Assembly (NCBI GenBank): GCA_963070105.1
Contig: OY718808.1
Coordinates: 9,095,398-9,159,397, forward strand
DNA length: 64,000 bases
Direction: 5' to 3'
Origin: Litomosoides sigmodontis
Lineage: Eukaryota; Nematoda; Chromadorea; Rhabditida; Onchocercidae
The position numbers and the translations under genes are program-made. This document shows positions 38,801-49,646 of the stretch, in pieces; position 1 is the first letter of the stretch; each line of letters starts with the position of its first letter. Under the pieces are notes generated by a model that had not been told where the DNA came from, made no database searches, and worked only from the letters and a program-made list of their open reading frames with translations.

Positions 38801-40592
38801 TATTTTTCTCACGGCACTTTTCAAGAGCGAAGGATGTTTCATAAGAACCTGTTGAATGAGTACTTCAACATCCACATCGACACCCTCTATGGTTGGCACC
38901 AAATTTCGATCGTATTTTTCCAGCATTTCCGATAATATTCTGAAATATGCTTTGTTCATTGTAGCACTAAATATTTTCCATAAATTTTTGACAAATTTTT
39001 GGATTAATAACTACAAATTATTTTGCTGCATTAGATTTTAGAGAAATTTAAAACATTCTCCTAACATCCCCTAACAGTTATTTTTATTTCACTACAAGCA
39101 CCTATGATGCTCGTTGTCTTAAATTTTGATCAGCAATTTTTAATTAACTAATTGAAATTAAAAGTAACATTTATATGAACGTGCACAACGAAAGGAAAAC
39201 AAAAGTATTGCGAGTAAAAATACATTATAACTTATAAAATTTAGGTTAGACAAGCAAATTTAAGCAAAGTAGCCTATTTGAGCATAACCAATTGTGATTT
39301 ATTTTAAAGCAAAATACATTTGCATAATAGTTTCAATTCAAAAAAAAATAAAAAAAACATTTGCATACTTTTCAGCTATTGCTTCACCATGTCCCGAAAT
39401 ACATTTATTATTTGGCATACTAATTTTGCGCGATTCTGCAAGAAAATATTAGAAACATAGATACTTAATAAATATGTATTATAAGAAAATAAAATTTTCG
39501 AAATCCGTTTTTTTCTGAATTTTGTTTGTTTTATTTGATGAAATTTTAAATTGCTACCAAGCATATGGCGACATTTTCCGATTCTGTCAGCAACAAAGCC
39601 AGGACGGCAAACACAGTTCACTTTACCCGTACTGCTACTTTTTTGACAAAATGATGAACGTAAATCACACTTCTCACAACCTAAACTGCTCCTTTACAGT
39701 ATGATAAAATTAACTACAACAATGCAAGTGGAAGTTAAATAAAATTAAAGTTCATGAAAAAGGCACAACGCCTACGCAACAAGTATTTCAAATCAATCCC
39801 TTCACAAACATATCAGAAATGGTTACTGTAGCTGTGACAATTTACAACTTTAAATGTTTGTAATATCAGTGGAATGAAATTTAAAACTAAATGTCCAATC
39901 TTTTAACTTGGTGTTTTTTTTTCTTGCAAGAATTTAATTAGTATATTTTCATTTAATTAGTATATTTTCGTGTAATAGCGCAACTCGCTGTACAATGAAT
40001 GTTTGAATTCTTGATGAAAACTTGAATTGTCGTTTGTTTTAAGCATTTAGGATAACGTAAACAGTCGATAACCCTCACAAAATTACTAACGCGTCAATAT
40101 TGATTTCTTTTTTTTTTTATTAAGAAACACTTCCTCGTTAGCTAAGCTCAATAAAATTTAAAATTACATTTTGTTACGAGATATCTGACAGTGATAGACG
40201 CGTTGCACATCAAATGATGCATTTTTCACTTTTTTTTTCTGCTCCTTCCGAACTGACAATTTTCTTTTGTTACTATTAATGCATCACTCTGACGGAATTC
40301 CTTTGCATCTATTCAAATAATTAAAAATACTAGGAAGCAAAGAAAAGGATGTCAAAGGAAGGGAAGATGAAGTCTGCATTAATTAAATTAATTAAATTAT
40401 TGCCCATCCATATCGAAATGCGCACATTCACGCAATTGCAACAATAGGTGATGTGGCGAGAAAAAAAAAACCTTTAAAAAGTTTGCGATACAGACCTGAA
40501 AGTTCGGTAGTTGCAGCTACCTGGGCGATCTGAATAATGATTAGAGCAGCAGTAAATTTTAGCAGTAAAATCCAAATAAACTGACAATTCAT
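35816..40592 (-). CDS. Cys-loop ligand-gated chloride channel with N-terminal EGF-like domain
   Basis: Twelve minus-strand exons whose phases all close, 556 residues: 40496-40592, 39558-39680, 39369-39435, 38849-38939, 38572-38658, 38174-38349, 37861-38095, 37384-37584, 37020-37226, 36717-36885, 36144-36276, 35816-35900. Order: signal peptide ([20 protein letters not shown]); EGF-like module [25 protein letters not shown]; ligand-binding domain from [17 protein letters not shown] through [16 protein letters not shown]; Cys-loop [15 protein letters not shown] (13 residues between Cys); M1 [21 protein letters not shown]2 preceded by PAR ([17 protein letters not shown]), the signature of anion selectivity; M3 [20 protein letters not shown]; a long basic cytoplasmic loop; M4 [17 protein letters not shown]. 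It resembles the nematode amine/acetylcholine-gated chloride-channel group; the ligand cannot be told from sequence. It would act at nerve or muscle membranes. Confidence 0.92.
39932..39969. repeat. perfect 19-bp tandem duplication
   Basis: ATTTAATTAGTATATTTTC at 39932-39950 is repeated exactly at 39951-39969, inside the first intron of the channel gene. Confidence 0.8.
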
Positions 40593-42493
40593 TCACCACC
40601 TATGGCAATATTTCTTATGTGAATTCGGTGTGTCACAAATGAAAACCATAAAATTAACCTGAAAAAATTAAAGTAAAAACAAATTATATGCAACACAATT
40701 ATTCAAAAATATTCGCCAACAATTCAAAAATTTGTTCACTACACGACCGTTTGTTAATTGAGACAAACAAACAGAGTGAATGAAATGTTTCAATTTTTAA
40801 AGAAGAAAAATGAGGAGACAAGTGATTTCGTTGGTTTAGAACTCTAAGCAAGCTAAACCTAAGCTCATCTTTCTTCTTCCAAAACAAACTTTGAAATAAA
40901 TCTGTCAACAATAATACTTGTGCATTAAGTAATTAGTGATTAGTGTTATCAGATTTAGAAACAATACGATAGCGAAGATACACCACTAATTATATTCCTG
41001 TTAGTGTGTGAAATTAAAGTGTTGATAGAGGAATCGGTGAATTTGAAACAAAGGAAGAATGAAGGATTCGATTTGATATCTATCGTTTCTGATATAATTG
41101 CAGGTTCAAAATAATGAATGATTTCAATTTCGCTAAGGGAATCAGATCAAAACATCAGGTGCTAGGAGCACTTCCTAGCGTGAAGTGATGATGTTTGTGT
41201 ACGGTTGAAAAGAAGCTAGAGCTGAGAGCGAATGCGACACAGATCTTATCGAAATGAATAAAATGAAATTGTTGAAATGAGCTGTAGTGCAGTCATAGAG
41301 CTAAGTACTTGAAAGAAATAATTATTTCATTCATAATGTTGTAATTTCACTCATCAGAGGGTCAATGATCAAACATGCGCACAAATGCATACACCGCCCA
41401 ACACATGCACCCATCTATTAGCAGATGAATGTGAAGAAATAACATTTATTTTCATTCTAATTCAAATTTGCCAAGCAAAACTTTATGGTTTTTTGGAAGA
41501 AATGCATCCCATTTGTTTTATCATTTACCACTGCTAAGTGATAGCTACAAATGTAATATAATATTTAAGGAAAATGCATAGGCGCAATTGTCACGATGAT
41601 GTTAAGGACAGCTTTTGATGAATTTTAACTGATTCAGCAAAGGAGAAATATAAGAAGGAGATAATCCGAAAGGTGCATCAATAAAGATAAGTTTCTTCAG
41701 CAATTGATGGAAAATGGATAAGCCGATTAACTCACAAAACGTGAAATGAAACGTAAACAACAGATTAGCAGACGAATTTATAACTAAGTGAGCGGAAATT
41801 AAGCGCTAAAAGGATTAAATTGGAATAAAATTTGTGGTAATTAGAATTTACAGATATCATGCTAATGATAATAATAGCTATGATAGGTTATAGCTATTGT
41901 GAAGTTGAAAAAGAAACAAACGTGTATTTATGGAGGAGTCCTTCCAAGCAATGGGAATTTATGAATTCTTCATTTGGCTTCACCAAAAATTTTTAAATAG
42001 GTTTTACTAGTATGCAGCAACTTAGCAATAATTATTAATCCAAATAACATAAAATTTTTGCAAAAATTTGAGGGACAGAAAAAGCGCTCACTTGTATTTT
42101 GTATTAAAAAATATATATATAAATGTATGCGAAAAAAATTTTTTACGTGTGGAAAATTTTTTACGTTCGCTGAATGTTACAAGATGACAGTTGAATGATT
42201 TATTTATGCATTAGAAATAAACAATTGCATATTGGAATTTGACTGATGAAGGAAGCGAAAAAAAAAAGGAGAATGAGGAAGATTTATTTTTGAAAAATCC
42301 TTCCAACAATTAACGAAGAGAATATTGGGCGCAAACAGGCGCAAATGTATTGCTCTCATTTCTAACAATTCAAATATTTTTTATTTGTAAAAAAGAGTTA
42401 GCTGACTGCGCTAATTGTTAAATAAGGCAATAATATATCATAAAATATTAGAAAGTAAAATTCGCTTAAAATCTAAACAATTTTCGTGCTGAA

Positions 42494-42514
42494 ACACACA
42501 CACACACACACACA
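42494..42514. repeat. (AC)n microsatellite
   Basis: Ten uninterrupted AC dinucleotides. Confidence 0.9.
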
Positions 42515-45500
42515 TTTAGTGCTACGAAAGGTGTTCGTTCCACGGGCAAACGAAGTTAATGAATGTTATGTTTGTGCTCGGAAAGAGAAATGAAAAATTA
42601 CATTTTTTTTTTGTTCCTTTACTAGAGCTTCCGTAGTTCGTTGCAAAATAGCAATGCGTTCTCACGGTACGTGTGAGAGTTTAATGGTCAATTTAGAGCC
42701 GTCGTTAATGCACTGAGTCCTCCTATTCCAGTAGGATCTTCTTGGAGTGTAAGCAATTCATCACTTTCACAGATTCATTTTATCTAACCATTTTTTTTTT
42801 TTGTTCATTTGTTTAAATTTTTTCTCTGATTTTTTACTACAACTTACAAAAGTGGTCTTTTTTTCAATTTTTTTTTTGCACGAAATTTGATCAAAATTTT
42901 GAGCATAAATGTAATTATTAAAAAGTAGCGCATGAAGTGGAACAGTTCTACAAACTCTCTGTATTACCTCTCTCGTGTAATGTCAAAAAAAAAGCTGATG
43001 GCGGAAAGTATGCTTAATACTCATTAATGCAAAGAAAGGAATGCGAGTCACTCGTTCTTTCATTCCAAAATTTGCTAGAAAAGAGAAGGACAGCTTTATT
43101 GCAGCAGTATTTAATTCACATACAACCGTAAATGCAACTTCTTTCTTACTTTAAAATTATTTCGCAAAAAAAAATTTTTTAAATTAGTTAACTAAATTTA
43201 CGCCTTCATGCATTTCCATTCTTATCTGTTCATTATCGAGGCATTCACATTAATTAGAAATAATAGCACTCAATGTTAATTCATTCTTTTCTAATTTTAG
43301 CTTTCTTTTCTTCCAATTAACTTTCAATTAACCTAACACTCACATCGTCCTAAAGCATGGCAAAATTTCGAATTCAAGCAGAAAGTAGGATGAAGTGAAG
43401 TTATGTGGAACGATTGATCGACAGCACCAGTCGGAATAACTCAAAATTCTGGATGAGAAAAGCAGATACTGTTAAACCTCAACGGCTAACATTCGTATTT
43501 GGACTTCAACTACTTCTTCAACGGTACGAGTAATGATGAGTGATGAGTGATGTGTTAATCGCTCTTTGTAAGTTTGCTAATAAACTAGAATTTTTTTTCA
43601 AAATTTGATTTGGCTTATTTGCTAAATTACGGACTTGTAGTCTTTACTATTCAATTCACAAGCATTAGCAATCAAAATTCAGAAAGCACAAAAGGAAACA
43701 AAACATGTACACTAAAGTATAAAATGTGTAGAGAGAGATAAATGATATATTTTAACATAATTTCACTTATGGCATTCTCTTCAGTCTTGTAACTATCACT
43801 TTTACCTTTGAGAGTAGTGAAACTAATGAATGTTGTTTGGATCAATTAAGGTTGATATTTCACTTTCGAAATTTTTGAAAAGTCTCCTCACTGCTCCATT
43901 GACAAGTGGGCTTGAGAGAGTGGCACTGAGTATTGAGAGAGCACATATAATATCGAATATTTATTTCCCTCTCTACCTGTTCATTTTGTTGTCGCTCATC
44001 AAATCAAACAATTCAAACAGAAATCATACAATTATTAGTATGCAAAAGGAAATTTCATGCAAAAAATCAAGATAATATGTTACACTTATCAAGTCGAATC
44101 AAATGGTTTTTAGTATTTCCATTTTATGATGGATTAATTTTTATCGAAAATTTAATTAATTATCCCAGCATCCTCTGTTGGAATATCTCATACTCAGGCT
44201 TAAAATAATCTTTACGTTTTTTTTTTAAATTTCCAATATTAGTGTAACAGTGAATTGTTAATGCTTTAATAGTTTACTTCACGTACTCAATTGAGAGAGT
44301 TGACGTACACATACGCATACGTCATCCATAATATAACATAAATTTCGTTTTTCTGAAATGTTGAACTGAAAGTAGCCAGTATGCATACTACAATGCTGCA
44401 TGCAAATTAATAGATAAATTTCCGAACGGATAAACTGTCAGCAGATATTACGTGCAGGATGGCTCGCATATCTCAGTTAACATTTTAATGATGGAAATCT
44501 TGTTGCAACTAATGTACTTTTATTTAAACTTCAACAATAACTGAAATGAGGCCTTGGCTATCTTGTTGAAAACCGAGCGCTCTATTTCTCATCCAAAATG
44601 ACCGTTAGAATAATTTATGATAGATAAGCAATTATGAAACTAAACTGTTTGCTATTGTAGGTTAAATTTCATCATAAAATTAACGAATGTATTCCTCAGC
44701 AGTGCCTACGTCATCACATGACTGCAGTATTATTTGTGCATCTGGTTTAGTTTTCAGAGGCAAAGAGTGAATTAGGAGTTTCATGTCAATTTTGTACGTT
44801 ACCGGATTCATTTCACATTCTTGCAAAAGTGCTCAAGGGTGGAATAGAAGAGAAAAAGTACGTGAAAGATTAGCCGTAGAATGAGAAATGTTTAAAATGT
44901 TGAACAATTTTTAAGAGCCAATTTCATCATTTATTTAAAATTGCATGGTGCAAAAATTGTGAGAAAAATTGAGCAATTCATCAAAAATCTTTTGCAAACA
45001 TTCGGCGTAATATGTCGTCGGCATCTTGAAAAGGATTAGGAATAATAATAGTAATAAATTCCAGGTTGATCAGCTCAACTCATTCGCTTAAACAACTGAT
45101 ACTTTTCTCATTTTAAACAAGCTAGAGAGAGAAAAAGGACATCATCATCATCATGAGGAATAGAATTGAAACAAAATGATCCAACAATCGGTACAAACAT
45201 ATTCGTCTTCTCAGCCTAATTCACTAATTTATTTTGGGAAGCACAATACGATGAGAATCAGTGAATTAATTTAATAAACTGCTCAAAAAGCTCACTTCCT
45301 TAGTGTAATGATAGAGTAAAAGATTTGGCTGGAAAAAATGGGGTGTAGGCGGGAGAGGCAAAGAAGGAAGGAGTTTACAACGATAAATACTTCAGCTAGG
45401 AAGAAGGAGCTGAGAACAGCTGTCGTATGAATTATAACAATCTACGATATGATCAAGATAGATTAGTGTGATAAATATCAACAAATATTCGAAAAACAAA

Positions 45501-45553
45501 TTTTTTGAAGAAATCTTTTTCCAACAATTCCTATTACAGAATGTCTTGGAGTG

Positions 45554-45720
45554 AATGAATAAATAAATTAAATTGATTAATTAAATAAACAAATAAATAA
45601 ATTAATCAATTAAATAAAATAAATAAATATAAATAAATAAAGAAATAAATAATTGAATAAATAACAAATGAATAAATGAATTGGATCATTAAACGATTAA
45701 ACAAGCAAATAAATAAAGTA
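45554..45720. repeat. degenerate (AAAT)n array
   Basis: About 165 bp of AAATAAAT/AATTAAAT words with single-base interruptions, bordering the 3' side of the ITFG2-like gene. Confidence 0.8.
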
Positions 45721-45983
45721 ATTGATTAAACATATGTGTATTATTTCTCTTGATTGAAAACAACCAAATACCTCAATAATAACTCCAAAAATTCAGTCAG
45801 AATTAATTTGGACCAATGCATTGAAGGAAATTTGAAATAATGGAGTGGATCTGATATTTGTTTAACTTTAATTTGACGTATCCTTTTAAGAAGATATGCA
45901 ACTTCAGAAACTTTTCGCAATGACATCAAAACATGCGACCTATTTATTTCCATTTTTTTATTTCCTTTTTTATAAGAAATCTT

Positions 45984-47526
45984 TTAGCCAGGATCTGAAA
46001 GCACAGATGAAAGATCAATTCGATAAAGAGCAACTTTGAAATATACAGTACATATGCAAATTAAAACTTCGTTTTCATTCTGGCCCGGCACACCCGTTAT
46101 GCGATCCGCATCTGGCAGAACCATTGCCTTCGCTGTAAGATCACCTCGAAAACTCTGCAATTTATCCGATAATTAACCCGGCAAGAAATTAAAGTAGGAA
46201 ATGGTAAAATGTTATAGTTTTCATTTAAAGAAAAAACGAGGGGAAATAATCGTACAACATGGAATATTCAAAATGGTACAAAATATTTTTATATAAGAAC
46301 TTACTGTGTGATCACTCCATCCATAAATAAGTAAATTACCGAAAATATCTAGCGTGATTACGACATACATATTTTGTAGATTAACAGTAGTCGCACATAC
46401 GAAATCACCTATGGGATTCTCCAGCGCTGTCTCTGTACCACTTTCTACAACAGTACGTTTACATAGTTAATATTATGGTAATTCTAATATTTTATAAGGA
46501 GTTATGCAATGACCTGGATCAATCACAAGCAGTCGAGTGGCGAGCGATCCAACCAAGCTTAGATATATCGGTTGATTGGGAACCATAAGTTCTCGATTCG
46601 AAAGGTTCGAAGCCAATGTTTGTGGCAAAATATTACAGCTATTTGAACTAAAATCGATCTTTACCACATAATTCTCATTTCGTTCTGCTAGGAGTGCATA
46701 ACACAGGCCAGAAGTTGTGGTACCAAGTGTGAAGCCATAAACGTGCGATGGCAGTTCATATTTGTTCAGTGGTGCCAGATGATTCGCAACATATCGATAA
46801 GTTCTTACTAAAATTCGTATTAAGAAAACTCTGATTCTACCTCCCAAGATCCGCCGGTTGCCATCACAGATGTGATGTTATAATGGTACAAGATTCAACT
46901 CATAATCGAATAAATTAATTTTATCTTCGAATATTTTGAATACGCTTTAAAATGATGAAAGAGCTCAAGGTGAGATGGAGAAGGGTTAGGGATGCATACA
47001 GCAAAATAACTGACCACATCGGTCGGTCATCAAAACCAGCAATTCTGATAAACCGTCACCATCAATGTCACCAATATATGAGGCACATATATTGGCTTGA
47101 ACTAGCTGCTCAAAAAGTGGCAATGGTTTGTGTAACTCTCCGTTCTGAGTATCCGTCTGTGGGAAGTCGAAAGAACGTATCTGACCACCTGCCGATATGG
47201 CAACTATTTCACCACTAAAAATACCCGATGATGACAGCACAGGTATAAATCAAGTATTTGTCGGAATGATAGTGTGGTGGAGATTTTTAATCAACCGGAT
47301 TCCATGATAAAATTAGTGCTTTTAATAATCGATGGTCTAATACTACTACAACCAAGAGCCTAGTGCTCGAAAAGTTACGATTAGAAATAAGATTCTGATT
47401 TGAATAAACTAAATTCGGAGGAAATATATTAAATTTGCCCCACAAACTAACCTGTTCTGCCTTAGCTTTCCAAAGCAGATTGTTGTCAAAGGACTTTTAA
47501 AAATGTTTTCCAATTTCGTATATTGC
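45984..47526 (-). CDS. itfg2: ITFG2-like FG-GAP repeat protein (KICSTOR subunit homologue), N-terminus unresolved
   Basis: Five minus-strand exons close in phase: 47452-47526, 47015-47214, 46514-46807, 46305-46444 and 45984-46154 (TAA). Human ITFG2 is a beta-propeller-like component of KICSTOR, which tethers GATOR1 to lysosomes to restrain mTORC1. Matches in order: LTTICFGKL (human LTCVGVGDV), GEIVAISAGGQIRSFDF (human NLLVAVSAEGWFHLFDL), YIGDIDGDGLSELLVLMTDR joined across the intron to CVRTYRY (human [20 protein letters not shown] then VVRAFRW), then FGNLLIYGWSDHT and LICICTVYFKVALYRIDL near the C-terminus. The DIDGDG loop is FG-GAP/calcium-loop-like. The expected first propeller strand (human NELVVGDTSGKVSVYK) is probably QLFIIVGKCNGDVSLF at about 47945-47990, but no donor of the right phase follows it. 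Confidence 0.8.
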
Positions 47527-48100
47527 CTGCTGGGTGTAAAAAACAATAACTGAAATAAACTAAGATTCACGATTAAAAAATAAACATGGCTGAAGGACAC
47601 ATTTTGCACGGAAAGATCACAGTAAGAAAAGAAGGAGAAGGATACACCAGATTTTCAAATATCAAAAATCATCCTGATTTTCCAGACAACAAGCTGTAAG
47701 GAAGTAGAGACTCATCTCATACTCTGTCATGGCAACTTCATCGTTACCCATAGCCAAAGAAAGTTTCGGTTCGATCTAAAGCGATTACTGATGTGCTAAG
47801 CCTTGTCCAGCACTTCCAGGAACTGTCCCAATACTCATGTCTTGTGCTAGCCTTTTCAGTGCTAAACTCCAAAGCAAATCCTCCAAATAATGTGCTAGTG
47901 ATGCGGTACCATTACCTATACAGCCAAAAAAAAAATCAGAAAAGACTAACATCGCCATTGCATTTGCCGACAATAATGAAAAGCTGTTGGTGATTGCATG
48001 ACCAAACCATTAGAACACTGGAAGAAGGCGCATTGAGATGGGTAGCAAAGAGAGCGGCAGCACTAACGCTTCGGCCGCCAGGTCTTGAAGTCTTCATTTT
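47527..48100 (-). CDS. probable 5' exons of the ITFG2-like gene, structure unresolved
   Basis: Three coding-like minus-strand blocks: a frame starting ATG at 48097 (MKTSRPGGRSVSAAALFATH..) ending QLFIIVGKCNGDVSLF at a TGA; a block at about 47787-47927 (NGTASLAHYLEDLLWSLALK.., ends GSAGQGLAHQ) after a TATAG acceptor and before a GTAATC donor in the right phase for the 47526 exon; and a block at about 47690-47772 (IEPKLSLAMGNDEVAMTEYE). The second does not resemble ITFG2, and the third cannot be joined without a 13-nt intron. Either splicing is unusual, an indel is present, or two genes overlap. Confidence 0.3.
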
Positions 48101-49646
48101 TGAAGCATCGCAGAAATGATAGCATAGGATCCAATCCTGAAAAGTGAAATTACTGGATGGATATAGACAGACCTCTAAATAGCCGAATCATGAAAAACTA
48201 AACCCTCACTTCTCCGGAACTAAAAAATATACCTTCGCCGGAACTAAAAAATCTCCTTTACCAGCAGAGAATAATATGCGCATTAAGCATACTTAAATTA
48301 TAAATTCAGCATTTTGTCTTATAACAAATTTCACGATGATTACCACTCACATCAAATTTACGAAATCAAACTCCTCTTATTCCCAATTCATTTTGGAGTC
48401 TTTAATTATTTTAAGAAAGATAGGAACTTTCATGAATGTGATCGTGAAAGAAAGGGAACGGATATTTATTGCTCTGAAAAATTACAGTAATTTTCATGCA
48501 TGAATTTCTTCAAAAAGAAAAAATAGTTTATTACCATTACGTCCAAATATCACATGATTACAGAAAGAGATGTAAAGTCAGAATAAGTGAAATTAGAAGT
48601 ACAATTCGTGATAGTGAAAGCGAAGCAAGCATGCGCCTAGAAAAGCACCCATCAAGTAGTACTTTATTTTTCTAGCTAAGCTATAGCTTACTCTCTTCAG
48701 CATAATCGGATGGATTTCATCGGATGGCTAAATAGATACACAGAGCGTAAATGACAAGCATTAAAAAAAGATGAAAAAGATTCAGACAGTAGCAAATCAA
48801 TGCCATCAAAGATGAAACTTTTTCGAAGCTTTTGTTAATTTCTAAAAATGATACGGACATCTAATGATTTCATGAAGCTTGTTGTTGCTAGCAAAATCTA
48901 TTGCAAATAAAAGAGTAGTTATCTGAAGAACGATAGCTAAAAATTAAAGCAACTAAGGTTCGAGCAATGTAAAAAAAATGAAATTATTAGCCACAACGGA
49001 ACTATTTCCGCTCTCTCTCGCTTTCTCTACAACCCCTAGCAATGCCTAATTTCAAGTTGCATGCGGTATTCCTGCAGAAAAATGAGCGAAATATTATTCC
49101 TTGATCTTTCAAGGTACCAAGTTAAAGAAAACATTCATTATGTAAATGCATGCACTCCTGAAACCATCAATTAACAAAGTAAGGATAAAAGTTACACATG
49201 CAATCATTAATGGAACTCAATACCCAGATGTTTTCTTTAGAACTAGACATGAATTTTCATTGTTCGTTCTCGACCAATTGTTCCCAAAAAACAGGAACAA
49301 ATCATTCTCAAGAGTTTACCTTGACTTTCCCGGAAAAGGAAAGTTGATTTTGAAGAAACTAAAAAAGGAAAATTATAACCAATTACAAATCGCATCAAAA
49401 TATGAAAGTAACCAATGACCTAGCTCCCACGTAATTTCCGAGAATAGTTTTCATTACGAGCAAATAAGTGGAAAAAATTTTGACAGTCAAATTTAAAATG
49501 TAACATGAATATTCACTGCATTTAAGAGAAAGCCATGTAAGTACAATGTAATTCAAAAGACAAACGATGAAAATACAATGTAATAGGAGAAAAATAATTT
49601 AATTAATCTAAACTAAATCTTAATGAAACCAGCGGAATTTTGCGCA
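48101..49646. other. intergenic, no gene seen
   Basis: Spacer between the F-box gene 3' end and the ITFG2-like gene. A 90-codon plus-strand frame at 49146-49418 is Lys/Phe-rich with no family resemblance; it is left unannotated. Confidence 0.4.

Larger units (their letters stand above)
40593..45983. other. about 5.4 kb without a supported gene
   Basis: Upstream flank of the channel gene (its promoter should lie at the left side) and downstream flank of the ITFG2-like gene. Open frames at 40699-40911, 43830-44075 and 45741-45953 lack splice context and family resemblance. Simple repeats at 42494-42514 and about 45554-45720 are listed separately. Confidence 0.4.

Noticed and set aside
49146..49418. 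90-codon plus-strand frame, Lys-rich C-terminus
   Set aside because: Lies alone in a spacer with no splice sites or homology; likely chance.
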